Shown: positions 9,401-17,178, counted from the stretch's first letter. The stretch: DNA of 64,000 nt from Caldilineaceae bacterium (GCA_022842065.1 JALHQH010000022.1:62001-126000); one strand, 5' to 3'. Numbers and translations: made by a program. The notes: generated by a model not told the origin, from the sequence alone.

Positions 9401-10328
9401 CAACCCGATTACCATTACGGGGATGCATATTCACGTGGGCAACACTGGTGCCAACGGGCCGGTGATTGTCGATCTGGCGGACAGCGCAGGAATCACGTTG
9501 CCGCTCTTCATCACCGACAGTTTGACCGTGGCAGGCATCGTTACCCCCAGCTTGACCTTGACGCAAGTGCAGCAAATGGTCAGTGATGGCACCTACATCA
9601 ATGTCCACACCACCGTCAATCCAAGCGGCGCCATTCGCGGCCAGATCGAACCAGCAGTGGTAAATAATCATTTTTACGTTGACGAAATCGATAATCGCAA
9701 ACACGACGGCGGCGAAGATCCAACGGGCATGGATAGCATGCGAAGTATCCCGCTGCTCAAGTATCAAGGGCCATACAACATCTTCGATGGCACGGTTGCG
9801 CTCGGACGGCACGATCAACCGTCGCTGGAGAAGCCTGGCATTACCTACAACGGGCGCAGCGTTTATGCCACCTTTGGGCTGGAAGGCATGAGCAATGACT
9901 TTAGCAACGCGCTTGCCATTACGCCAACGACGCGCAGTAAACTGCTGGGTGCTTTCCTAGACTGGAGCTGGTCACAGCCGCCAACTACGGTTGCGATCAG
10001 CGACACCGCGGTGGTAAGCAGCACGCTCTATCTCTTTGATGCAGCAGCAGCCTATGGGGTCCAAGCGAGTAATGTCAGCGCGGTTGCCCCTAGCCTCGTC
10101 CACTATCGCTGGGACTTTGGTGATGGCAGCCCCTATGCGATGTCGGTAACCTCTGAAGCCAGCCATATTTATTTGTGTGGTGACACCAACACGCACGTCG
10201 TGCGCGTCGAAATCACCGATAACTATGGCAATGTGGTGATCGGTAGCAAGACGATTGATGTTAGTGCCAACTGTAGCACCAATGCTGGGCCTGATACGGT
10301 GCTTTTCCTGCCGCTCATTGCCAAGTAA
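6405..10328 (+). CDS. Secreted subtilisin-like serine protease (S8) with PA, CHRD and PKD-like domains
   Basis: A 1307-residue exported protease. A signal peptide (about 1-29, ending VANA) is followed by an I9-type propeptide (about 45-165). The S8 catalytic domain has Asp197 (ASMDGG), His262 (EHGMHT), oxyanion Asn334 (NNSWG) and Ser604 (GTSMAAPHVAG). A protease-associated PA domain is inserted at about 430-545. After a beta-sandwich (670-780) comes a Rossmann/GATase-like segment (786-930), a CHRD domain (957-1085), a continuation of the Rossmann-like segment (about 1095-1195) and a PKD-like domain (1200-1290, YRWDFGDG). The tail is VLFLPLIAK, a motif shared with three other secreted proteins in this window. 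The ATG follows an AAGGAG site, and a strong terminator follows the gene. It probably digests extracellular protein or matures surface proteins. Confidence 0.95.
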   Translation: MASTKYLRVLAIMMTFALLWTPLAQVANAMPASVEEDSRPVVAASNRLIVELESPPLAAAFRSEVSAAAVNGKLDANVPAAQAYINQLQAEQAAFVSTMQSTVAGATVANFINESGFSEAATYQVVFNGLAIDVGPNDRDQSLIQLAKLPGVKNVYLDQPYYTQLYTSTALINAPVLWNQLGGQAGAGSGVKVASMDGGVHHAAPMMDGTGYNYPPGYGPNGLGLTANNNGKIIASRAYFRPWDPPAVGDENPWPGENGTEHGMHTSSTAAGDVVTATYNGFNVGEMSGVAPKAYVMSYRVFYESVTANGSFYTAEGIAALEDIVLDGADVVNNSWGAGPGSTGGPFDPLDQALINAVNAGIFVSMSNGNAGPGSGTGDHPSPDYINVAASTTSGTLASGRVSVPNEPTLQEIAFATASFGAPLSIGQVQNYNYLPALTVAPTNVEGCNAFPANAFDGKAALIMRGSCEFGVKVLNAEQAGADFVVVYNNPANGNGLINMGPGEVGNQVTISSIFIGNTNGDALVTLFTNQGAAAAILRVDTTAFQAGNDPDQIINFSSRGPGVGGTLKPDIAAPGVNILAQGYTEGVTGEARHLGYGQASGTSMAAPHVAGAAALVKQAHPNWSPAWIKSALMSTSKYMDMYLDDGETPAQPLDMGAGRLDLTRASNPGVILDPPSLSFGYMISGTQKTISVTLTSVATGTETYNLSTLYTGGGFTQTTTLAGYTVNPTAVTLASGETKTVQVTFNTVAGSGLGDNQGYLILDGAGHDAHMAAWARVTPALPLADVLIIDNDFSDEIGANDYRWYYTNTLDELGYDYNVVSTSDGVGNPTTIPDAATLAGYRAIIYFTGDNFRSNGTFSVSTGLTALDMDRLVEYLNQGGTVIAMGQDLSAVLGADETDSGNAHFFYTPLLGANWIQDSVSDGIAPEHYIVETQEAPPVLNGVTVDLTRPRAFKATGVLSGTQEVPPVNTLTTGEFAIFHDLDREYTEFSVTVTPSTTNPITITGMHIHVGNTGANGPVIVDLADSAGITLPLFITDSLTVAGIVTPSLTLTQVQQMVSDGTYINVHTTVNPSGAIRGQIEPAVVNNHFYVDEIDNRKHDGGEDPTGMDSMRSIPLLKYQGPYNIFDGTVALGRHDQPSLEKPGITYNGRSVYATFGLEGMSNDFSNALAITPTTRSKLLGAFLDWSWSQPPTTVAISDTAVVSSTLYLFDAAAAYGVQASNVSAVAPSLVHYRWDFGDGSPYAMSVTSEASHIYLCGDTNTHVVRVEITDNYGNVVIGSKTIDVSANCSTNAGPDTVLFLPLIAK

Positions 10329-10354
10329 GCAGCAGTAATCAGTGAGTAAAAAAA

Positions 10355-10388
10355 GCGGGCAACGGGGCGACGTTGCCCGCTTTTTTTT
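10355..10388 (+). terminator. Intrinsic terminator of the subtilase gene
   Basis: A ten-base-pair GC-rich stem (10355-10364 with 10371-10380) around the loop GGGCGA is followed by eight Ts. Confidence 0.93.
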
Positions 10389-10688
10389 GCTTGCGCTCTG
10401 CCGTAGATCAGGTACAATATAAATAACCCAATCCCTTCTCGGCACTGTCACAGGTCAATTGTTAGTGGATCGACCGCAATTGTTGCGGGCAGTCACAGGC
10501 AGCGCGAGAAAACGGAATAAATTAGCCACCCCACCCTCACCCGCCCCTGCTAAGGGAGGGAACCCGCTAGATCCCCTCCCTTAGCAGGGGCGGGTGAGGG
10601 TCACTGCCATTAAGTTAAGGATGGCAGTGCGGGTTAGGGTGGGGTCGTAGTTATTTACTACCAAAGTTATTCACCAAAGGAGCAAACC
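10389..10688. other. Intergenic region with weak promoter and nested inverted repeat
   Basis: A weak promoter-like pair, TTGCGC (10391-10396) and TACAAT (10413-10418) with a 16-base spacer, could drive the NIPSNAP gene with a leader of about 260 bases. Most of the remainder is the nested inverted repeat at 10528-10645. No coding potential is seen. Confidence 0.5.
10528..10645. repeat. Nested GC-rich inverted repeat (MITE-like or REP-like)
   Basis: Perfect 27-base arms at 10534-10560 and 10574-10600 flank a 13-base spacer. A second small hairpin (10602-10610 with 10621-10629) follows. An outer imperfect pair (10528-10543 with 10629-10645) encloses everything, giving a clover-like fold. No transposase is nearby. 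Confidence 0.88.
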
Positions 10689-11009
10689 ATGCTTTTTGAA
10701 TTGCGTGTTTATGAGTGCAAACCCGGTAAGCGCGACGAATGGGTGCAATTTATGGAAGAAGAGATCATTCCCTTTCAAATCGCCAAAGGGATGGTCATCG
10801 TTGCTTCCTTTGTCGCCGAGCAGGACGATCACACCTATGTTTGGATGCGGCGTTTCGTCGATGAAGCGGATCGCGTCCGACTGTATGCCGCCGTCTATGA
10901 ATCCGATCACTGGAAAAATGTCATTTCACCGCGCGTTGGGGATCTGATTGACCGCTCAGCCATCAAGGTAACCCGACTGACGCCAACGCCCAAATCGGTT
11001 TTACAGTGA
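10689..11009 (+). CDS. NIPSNAP family protein
   Basis: A 106-residue protein of the NIPSNAP family (ferredoxin-like dimeric alpha/beta barrel fold). The opening MLFELRVYECKPGKRDEW and the pattern around FVAEQDDHTYVWMRRF and RLYAAVYESDHW fit this family. Bacterial members are small, usually cytoplasmic and of unknown function; some resemble antibiotic-biosynthesis monooxygenases. The ATG is preceded by an excellent AAAGGAG site. The gene stands between two repeat arrays and has no obvious operon partner. Confidence 0.85.
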   Translation: MLFELRVYECKPGKRDEWVQFMEEEIIPFQIAKGMVIVASFVAEQDDHTYVWMRRFVDEADRVRLYAAVYESDHWKNVISPRVGDLIDRSAIKVTRLTPTPKSVLQ

Positions 11010-11022
11010 GGTAGGTTAGTAG

Positions 11023-11152
11023 ATCGGTAAATCGGTAGATCAGTAAATCGGTAAATCGGTAGACATACCCGCCATTATCCGTTTACTTGCCTACTGATTT
11101 ACCGATTTACCTGTGTACCGATTTACTGATCTACCGATTTACCTGTCTACCT
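11023..11152. repeat. Two opposed octamer tandem arrays forming a large hairpin
   Basis: Five octamers of type ATCGGTAA/G occupy 11023-11062. Seven octamers of the complementary type ATTTACCG/T occupy 11097-11152. The segments 11026-11053 and 11116-11143 form a perfect 28-base inverted repeat. The block fills the gap between the NIPSNAP gene and the next gene. Confidence 0.9.
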
Positions 11153-11180
11153 AACGACCATTCACCACTCTAAAATACCT

Positions 11181-13334
11181 ATGAACCTTCCAAATGACTA
11201 TACAGAACGCGTTTATGCTGGTGTGTTGGGTAAACTGATTGGGGTTTACCTGGGCCGGCCCTTTGAAGGCTGGAGCTATGAGCGCATCATGGCCGAATTG
11301 GGTGAAGTCAACTACTATGTACATGAGCGCTTTGGCGTCCCCTTGATTGTGACCGATGACGATCTCTCCGGCACCTTTACCTTTCTGCGCGCGCTGCCCG
11401 ATTATGGCAACTCGCGCGCACTGACGCCGGCGCAAATCGGCCAGAGTTGGTTGAATTATATTATTGAATTGCGCACGATCCTCTGGTGGGGTGGTTTGGG
11501 TAATTCGACCGAGCATACTGCCTTCCTCCGCCTGCAACAGGGCATCCAGGCCCCCGAGAGTGGTTCCATGGCGCGCAATGGCAAAGTGGTGGCGGAACAG
11601 ATTGGCTCACAGATCTTTATTGATGGCTGGGCCATGGTCTCCCCCGGCGATCCCGCGCAGGCCGCGGAGTTTGCCCGCCGGGCCGCCCTTGTCAGCCACG
11701 ATGGCGAGGCGGTCTATGGTGCACAGGTGATCGCGGCAATGGAAGCGCAAGCCTTTGTGGAGCATGATCTCAATAAACTGCTCGACACTGCGGTCTCCTT
11801 CATTCCCAAAGACTCCATCATCTATCGCGTGATTGGCGATGTGCGCGAATGGCATGCCAAAGAGCCGGATTGGCGCAAAACCAGGGAGCAGATCGCGGCC
11901 CACTATGGCTACGATAAATATGGCGGCAACTGCCATATGGTGCCGAACCATGCGCTAATTATTCATGCCCTGCTGCATGGCGAAGACGATTTCCAGAAAT
12001 CACTGATGATCGTCAATACCTGTGGTTGGGACACTGATTGCAATGCGGGCAATGTCGGCTGTCTGCTGGGCATTAAGAATGGCCTGGCCGGCCTGGCCAC
12101 TGGCCCCGATTTCCGCGGCCCCGTAGCCGACCGGCTCTACTTGCCCACCGCCGATGGTGGACGGGCGATTAGCGATGCCGTGACCGAAACCATCCACGTC
12201 GTCAATATTGGGCGGGCCTTGGCAGGGGAACCGCCCATTGCCCCCAAACAAGGGGCGCGCTTTCACTTTGAACTGCCAGGGGCGGTGCAGGGCTTTCAAC
12301 CGGAAGCCAGCATCGAGGTTGCGGGCACGGTCACAGTCGAGAATGTGACTGGCCATAGTCATAGTGGCGCACGTAGTCTGGCGCTCCACTATCATGCCCT
12401 TGCCACCGGCCGTTCGGCACGGGTCGCCACCCCCACCTTTACCCCATCGCGCGCGATTGCTGACTACTTTAGCGAGCGCGGTTATGCGCTCATGGCTTCC
12501 CCCACCCTCTACCCTGGCCAGGCGGTTCACGCCGCGGTCCAGGCCGACGCCGCCAACAGCAGCCCCGTCAACGCCAATCTTTATCTGCGCTACTATGGTG
12601 CGGGTGATGTGCTGCTGATCCGGCGCAGCGACGCGGTGAGGCTCATGCCGAATCAGACTCACACCTTTCACTGGCCGATTGCCGACCTGGCGGGCGCGCC
12701 CATTGCCGAGATTGGGGTTGAACTCAGCAGCGAACAACGGGCGGACGGCACACTCTACCTGGACTATCTGACCTGGGACGGCACACCACAGGTGACCTTG
12801 GGCCGACCGCCTTATGCAACGGCCGTCGCCAAGCGCGACCCTGGCGGCATCTCGAGCAACATGTGGCGGATGGCTTGGGTCAATGGCATGGATCAATATG
12901 ATTGGTGGTGGCCGGAGGCCTATCGCTTGGTCCAAAATCGGGGGCGCGGCCTCTTGATTCAAGGGACACGGGCCTGGACTGATTATCAAGCCGAGGCGAC
13001 GATTACGATCCACCTGGCCAAGGCGGTTGGCATTGCGGTACGGGTGCAGGGCATGCGTCGGTATTATGGCTTGCTGCTCTGTGATGACGGCAAGCTACGC
13101 CTGATCAAAGCGCTCGACGGTGATACGATTCTGGCCGAAATTGATTTCCCCTGGCAACAAGGCGAGCGCTATCAATTCCGGTTACAGGTCGTTGGTAATC
13201 AACTTTCGGGCTGGATTGATGGTGAAGTGCGGCTAAGCGCTAGCGATCAACAAGAGGCCTTCAGCGGCGGTGGCGTTGCCTTTGTTTGCGAAGAGGGGCG
13301 GATGATGAGCGAAGCGATGCGCGTTTGGGGCTAA
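11181..13334 (+). CDS. ADP-ribosylglycohydrolase-fold protein with C-terminal beta-sandwich domain
   Basis: A 717-residue protein. Residues about 1-340 have the ADP-ribosylglycohydrolase (DraG-type) fold: RVYAGVLGKLIGVYLGRPFEGW at the start, an acidic cluster Asp59-Asp60-Asp61, and CGWDTDCNAGNVGCLLG with Asp284 and Asp286. Together these would form a binuclear metal site. The C-terminal half (about 350-717) looks like a beta-rich carbohydrate-binding or concanavalin-like module (LYLDYLTWDG and DYQAEATITIHLAKAVGIAVRVQG). It has no signal peptide, so is probably cytoplasmic. Family members with such extra domains may act on ADP-ribose-like or nucleoside substrates; the true substrate is not evident. 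The nearest 3' neighbour is convergent. Confidence 0.85.
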   Translation: MNLPNDYTERVYAGVLGKLIGVYLGRPFEGWSYERIMAELGEVNYYVHERFGVPLIVTDDDLSGTFTFLRALPDYGNSRALTPAQIGQSWLNYIIELRTILWWGGLGNSTEHTAFLRLQQGIQAPESGSMARNGKVVAEQIGSQIFIDGWAMVSPGDPAQAAEFARRAALVSHDGEAVYGAQVIAAMEAQAFVEHDLNKLLDTAVSFIPKDSIIYRVIGDVREWHAKEPDWRKTREQIAAHYGYDKYGGNCHMVPNHALIIHALLHGEDDFQKSLMIVNTCGWDTDCNAGNVGCLLGIKNGLAGLATGPDFRGPVADRLYLPTADGGRAISDAVTETIHVVNIGRALAGEPPIAPKQGARFHFELPGAVQGFQPEASIEVAGTVTVENVTGHSHSGARSLALHYHALATGRSARVATPTFTPSRAIADYFSERGYALMASPTLYPGQAVHAAVQADAANSSPVNANLYLRYYGAGDVLLIRRSDAVRLMPNQTHTFHWPIADLAGAPIAEIGVELSSEQRADGTLYLDYLTWDGTPQVTLGRPPYATAVAKRDPGGISSNMWRMAWVNGMDQYDWWWPEAYRLVQNRGRGLLIQGTRAWTDYQAEATITIHLAKAVGIAVRVQGMRRYYGLLLCDDGKLRLIKALDGDTILAEIDFPWQQGERYQFRLQVVGNQLSGWIDGEVRLSASDQQEAFSGGGVAFVCEEGRMMSEAMRVWG

Positions 13335-13356
13335 CTGCACAGTCCAAGTGACGATT

Positions 13357-13398
13357 CACTCCGCCTAGCCCGCCTTGTCAGGGCGGCTAGGCGGAGTG
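13357..13398. repeat. Stable hairpin downstream of the ADP-ribosylglycohydrolase-like gene
   Basis: CACTCCGCCTAG pairs with CTAGGCGGAGTG, extended by CCGCC/GGCGG with one bulge. There is no T tract on either side. It lies between convergent genes and could help end transcription or protect 3' ends. Confidence 0.75.
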
Positions 13399-13429
13399 CC
13401 TGAAACGTTATCAGCCCAAAATAATTAGC

Positions 13430-13473
13430 TTTTTTGCTCGCCAAGGATCTGACGATCCCTGGCGAGCAAAAAA
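13430..13473. repeat. Hairpin with T tract before and A tract after the stem
   Basis: A stem of about 20 bases with one mismatch surrounds the loop TGAC (13450-13453). Six Ts open and six As close the structure, which is the same on both strands. This is the reverse of a normal intrinsic terminator, although it sits exactly between two convergent genes. Confidence 0.8.
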
Positions 13474-13477
13474 GATT

Positions 13478-14950
13478 CTACCCCAGTGCGTCGATCTGCT
13501 GTTGTGCCAGATCCGCGCCTTGCGTTAAGAGCGCCTTGACTTGTGCCTCGGTGCGCCCTTCGGCATAGATCCGCAGGACTGGTTCGGTGCCGCTAGGTCG
13601 AATGAGCAGCCAACTGTCATCATCGAGGATATACTTCACCCCATCGCGATCGCTGACATGGGCCAAGGGGTGGCTGGCCAATTGCAATGGCAAGGCCCCC
13701 ATCAGGCCGGCGACCAAGGTCTTCTTGTTAAAGGGGCGTACACTTTGGTCTAGCCGCGCATAATAGAAAGGGCCCATGTCGGGTGCCGCCATTAACTCGG
13801 TGAGCAACGTTGACAACGTTTTGCCGCGGCTGGCGACCATCTCGACTAACAACATGCCCATCAGCAGCCCATCCCCTTCCGGAATATGGCCCAAGATGCT
13901 GATGCCGCCACTCTCCTCGCCCCCTAACAGAACAGCTTCACTCATCATAAACGCGCTAATATGGTTGAAACCAACAGGCGTCTCATGTAACTCAAGCCGA
14001 TAGCGCAAGGCCAGCCGATTAAGCATCTGCGTCGTGCTGACGGTCTTGACAATGCTGCCGCGCAGCCCCCGTTCGTGGACCAGATATTCGACCAACAGTG
14101 CCATAATCGCATGGGGATCGATAAAACGGCCACTCGGATCAACAGCACCAATGCGATCGGCATCGCCGTCGGTGGCTAGCCCGATCTGATAACGGCCAGA
14201 AGTCATCTCTAACAGTAAGGGTTTCAGATGACGTTCAATTGGTTCGGGGTGGATGCCGTTAAAGCCGGGATTCATTTCGCTGCGCAATTCCGTCACCTGG
14301 CAGCCGGCATCTTCGAGCAGGCGGCGCAGGTAGATCCGCCCCGCGCCATACATGGCATCCACCACGACGCGCACATTGGCCTGGCGGATCACATCGAACT
14401 TGACCAATTTGCGCAGTTGCGCTTCGTAGGCGGGAAAAGGATTAAAACGCTGGATCAAGCGGCTTTCCAGCGCGCTTTCCAGCGGTAGCTGGCGCGGCTG
14501 GATCCCCGCACTGTCATTGGCTTTAATGCGTTGCTCGATCTCTTTGGCATCGGCGGGGCTGGCCGAGCCACCATTGGCAGCCTTGAGTTTGATGCCATTG
14601 TAACGGGGCGGATTGTGGCTGGCCGTAATCATTACCCCGCCGTTGGCCGCTTTGTCAACAATCGCAAAGCTGACCATCGGGGTCGGCGCATCACCCTGCG
14701 CCAGCCAGACGGCGATCCCATTCGCGGCTAATACTTCAGCGACGGCAATCGCATAACGGTCAGACAAAAAGCGGGTGTCAAAGCCGACAACCAGCGTTGG
14801 CTGGCCGGCAAGCTGATCGCCAAATTTGCCGGCGGTGGCATCGGCTAGCGTTTTGTCGGCAATGGCCTGGGCCACTTTGCGTACATTGGCAAAGGTAAAA
14901 TCTTCGCTAATCACGGCGCGCCAGCCATCGGTGCCAAATTCAATTGACAT
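13478..14950 (-). CDS. Phosphoglucomutase/phosphomannomutase family protein
   Basis: A 490-residue alpha-D-phosphohexomutase that interconverts sugar 1- and 6-phosphates, feeding nucleotide-sugar synthesis. The phosphoserine loop ITASHNPPRYNG gives Ser111. The metal-binding loop DGDADR gives Asp261, Asp263 and Asp265. The sugar-specificity loop is GEESGG, and the phosphate-binding loop RPSGTEPVLRIYAEG is near the C-terminus. All four signatures are intact. The frame is open further upstream, but GGAG six to seven bases before ATG 14950 (MSIEFGTDGW) fixes the start. As the last gene of the long minus-strand run it may supply precursors for the polysaccharide locus. Glucose versus mannose specificity cannot be read with certainty. 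Confidence 0.93.
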   Translation of the reverse strand: MSIEFGTDGWRAVISEDFTFANVRKVAQAIADKTLADATAGKFGDQLAGQPTLVVGFDTRFLSDRYAIAVAEVLAANGIAVWLAQGDAPTPMVSFAIVDKAANGGVMITASHNPPRYNGIKLKAANGGSASPADAKEIEQRIKANDSAGIQPRQLPLESALESRLIQRFNPFPAYEAQLRKLVKFDVIRQANVRVVVDAMYGAGRIYLRRLLEDAGCQVTELRSEMNPGFNGIHPEPIERHLKPLLLEMTSGRYQIGLATDGDADRIGAVDPSGRFIDPHAIMALLVEYLVHERGLRGSIVKTVSTTQMLNRLALRYRLELHETPVGFNHISAFMMSEAVLLGGEESGGISILGHIPEGDGLLMGMLLVEMVASRGKTLSTLLTELMAAPDMGPFYYARLDQSVRPFNKKTLVAGLMGALPLQLASHPLAHVSDRDGVKYILDDDSWLLIRPSGTEPVLRIYAEGRTEAQVKALLTQGADLAQQQIDALG

Positions 14951-15026
14951 GTGCATCTCCAAGAACTGTTTTAGATCGGTCGGGGGCAATGGGCTAACCA
15001 CCGACCAATGGTGGGGGCAAGATTGA

Positions 15027-16268
15027 TCAAGCGCCGACTAAGCTGGCGTTGACCCCAATCTCGTTGATCATCTGTTGGATCTCTTGCAAATAGATGGGAT
15101 TCATGACAATAATCACATTGGGACGGTAGGTTTGTAAAAAGTCCGGGGCCACGATCTGCTGTCCCGTCCCAGTGATAAACATCCCTTGTTTGCGAATATT
15201 CAGATCCACCGCATATTCGATCTGTTCCTGCAACTGTAACATGTTCAGGAAGGTGATACCTTTAGAGCCGGCACCCCAGATCACGACCTTCTCACCCGCC
15301 TGCTGGATCTGGGTCAATGCGGCCTCGGCGGTCGCCACCTTTGCGCGGTAGCGGACGGCAAAATCGTTAACAGTGGCAGTCAGCGCGGTGGGTGGCTGGT
15401 ATCGACCAGCGTGGGTTTGCGCATCTGGCACCGGGACGACAGCGGACGGCTGTTCGACCCGTGGGCGCGCTTCAATATAAAGGAATTGGCCTTCGTAGGT
15501 CGGCTGGATATCAATCACATCAAAGCCACAGCGCTGGAAAAGGTAAGTAAGAGCCTCTTCACTAAAATAGGCACAATGTTCGTAGATGATATCCCACACG
15601 GCCAAATCTTGTAAAGTAAAGCGCACATTAGGCACTTCAAAGTAAACTGGAATCGGGCGATCCCCAATCGTCCGGCGGACCATCGTGAGGAAGGCAACGG
15701 GATCTTCAATGTGTTCCAGGGTATGGCGGCAGCAGATAAAATCAGCAGGATAGTGCGCATAAGCTTCGGAAAAGAAATCCTGCACAAAAGTAACGCGACT
15801 GCCGGGTAACGCATCGGCAGGTTCGGGGACATAGCTGGGGTCAAAGCCGTAGCCCTGATTTTCGCCCAATGCACAGAGCATTTTGAGGAAGTCACCTTTG
15901 CCACAGCTGATTTCAACAATCTTTTTGTGGTGCAAATCATGTCTGGCCACCAATTCGGCGGCCAGCGTTTCGGCAAATTGTTGAAAGCGCGGGGAAAAAT
16001 GCAAGGAGTTCTCGTAGACTTGTGAATAATCCATTAAAGCGACGTCAAAGGCGGGGTTAAAGATGTAGCCACAAGTGGCACAATAGGCCAAGGGAATATC
16101 GACCCGGCGCACGCTGGTCGCTTCCGCTTTGGTGGGCCAGAGAATGTTGCAGAGCACAGGCACTTGGGGCACTTCAACAAAAACTTGGGGGTGCAGGTTG
16201 CCACAGATGGGACACGGCACGGTGTTGGACGTTGCCTGTACCGGTTGGGGCGCAACATGAATGGTCAT
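15027..16268 (-). CDS. Class I SAM-dependent methyltransferase with zinc-binding N-domain and C-terminal C-methyltransferase domain
   Basis: A 413-residue protein with three parts. A putative zinc-binding module has CPIC near residue 19 and CATC near residue 58. A SAM-binding Rossmann domain follows (IVEISCGKGDFLKML, then CRHTLEHIEDP). The C-terminal nucleotide-binding-like domain carries VVIWGAGSKGITFL. This is the layout of NDP-sugar methyltransferases (Methyltransf_13/Methyltransf_14 type), which methylate deoxysugars. It is clearly paralogous to the gene at 61821-63080: both keep FYE/FVEV near the start, LCxLGEN, FDPxY, CCxxTLEHI and EHCxYFSE. The two genes bracket the polysaccharide locus. 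The substrate is unknown. Confidence 0.85.
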   Translation of the reverse strand: MTIHVAPQPVQATSNTVPCPICGNLHPQVFVEVPQVPVLCNILWPTKAEATSVRRVDIPLAYCATCGYIFNPAFDVALMDYSQVYENSLHFSPRFQQFAETLAAELVARHDLHHKKIVEISCGKGDFLKMLCALGENQGYGFDPSYVPEPADALPGSRVTFVQDFFSEAYAHYPADFICCRHTLEHIEDPVAFLTMVRRTIGDRPIPVYFEVPNVRFTLQDLAVWDIIYEHCAYFSEEALTYLFQRCGFDVIDIQPTYEGQFLYIEARPRVEQPSAVVPVPDAQTHAGRYQPPTALTATVNDFAVRYRAKVATAEAALTQIQQAGEKVVIWGAGSKGITFLNMLQLQEQIEYAVDLNIRKQGMFITGTGQQIVAPDFLQTYRPNVIIVMNPIYLQEIQQMINEIGVNASLVGA

Positions 16269-16344
16269 TAGCGTCTTTATATCCTCTTATAATTATAATA
16301 GGAAGTTGGCATCAGCATTAAGCGATAGCCCGATTTCTGATGGT

Positions 16345-16968
16345 TCATTCTTTATTTTCAGAGCGGCTGCGGTTGCGATAGAGGGTTGGATCAATTACGG
16401 TCGCCATTGCGACCCCATCGAGACGATCACTTAAAAAGTGATTGACCTGGGTGACAAATTGCTGCGGTGCGTTGAGCATTTGGTTGTAATCAATGGTCAA
16501 AAGCTGGAAATTCGGCTGGCGGACAAGCCAGCTTTTGACATGCGCAACATGGATCGTCAATAACTGGCCAATTGCCGCCTCATCGATCCGATCCGGATCT
16601 TCGCCGCGGCGCACCAACATCTTACGTTGCGAAGCCAAGACTTCCTGCAGCTCGCGTTCCATAAAGATGACACGATATTGATAGGCGGTCGGCAACTGCT
16701 CCAAGAGGGCCGAGATCACTTTAACAGCCTTGCCCTGTGCCCCCTCGACCCACGCCTGATCGCCCTTCTCCAACTGCTTAACCCGCTCGAATTCATAATA
16801 ACCCTCTGGGTTATCTGGATCAGCCTGGCGCAATTGATCCGTCAGCACGGCCATGCCACCGGCCGCTAACATCCGCATCATCATCGAGGTGCCAGAGCGC
16901 GGTACGCCCGAAACGACCGTGACGAAAGTAGGGGTTGGTTTGAAGATTGTCCGTATTCGTTGCCACAT
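16345..16968 (-). CDS. Sulfotransferase family protein (short)
   Basis: A 207-residue sulfotransferase-like protein. The PAPS 5'-phosphosulfate loop is VVSGVPRSGTSMMMRML near the N-terminus. The usual acidic and basic helix follows, but the 3'-phosphate-binding segment is less clear (RVIFMERELQEVLASQRKML). It is shorter than the other sulfotransferases here (about 270-375 residues), so it may be a minimal member or act on a small substrate. The predicted reaction is sulfate transfer from PAPS to a hydroxyl group. GGGAGG lies 11 bases before the ATG. The gene ends 76 bases before the methyltransferase start. Confidence 0.8.
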   Translation of the reverse strand: MWQRIRTIFKPTPTFVTVVSGVPRSGTSMMMRMLAAGGMAVLTDQLRQADPDNPEGYYEFERVKQLEKGDQAWVEGAQGKAVKVISALLEQLPTAYQYRVIFMERELQEVLASQRKMLVRRGEDPDRIDEAAIGQLLTIHVAHVKSWLVRQPNFQLLTIDYNQMLNAPQQFVTQVNHFLSDRLDGVAMATVIDPTLYRNRSRSENKE

Positions 16969-17071
16969 CGTTCAACGATCCTCCCGATGAGCAGCATCTT
17001 ATCGATGCTGCGAAGCCAAAACGCTACAGTAGCATAAATGGCAGCGTTCGTCAAAGGATAGAGAACAAATC

Positions 17072-17104
17072 AGGCCCGTCAGGTTACATGCACCTGACGG
17101 GCCT
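17072..17104 (-). terminator. Hairpin after the 1365-residue secreted protein gene
   Basis: A perfect 13-base stem (17072-17084 with 17092-17104) has a seven-base loop and lies about 75 bases downstream of the stop codon. It is followed on the minus strand by a short T-rich stretch (GATTTGTT), not a pure T tract. Confidence 0.55.
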
Positions 17105-17178
17105 TGCATTTGCCAAACAACAATGAGCAGCTGGGGGTAGTACATGGCGCTTATCCTGGAGGCAAGCGCCAGTTTGTT

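Noticed and set aside
12000..13013. Minus-strand open frame of 337 codons
   Set aside because: It is the antisense shadow of the ADP-ribosylglycohydrolase-like gene, with no domain or ribosome binding site.
10689..13334. NIPSNAP and ADP-ribosylglycohydrolase-like genes as one operon
   Set aside because: They are separated by a 130-base octamer array that folds into a large hairpin, so co-transcription is doubtful.
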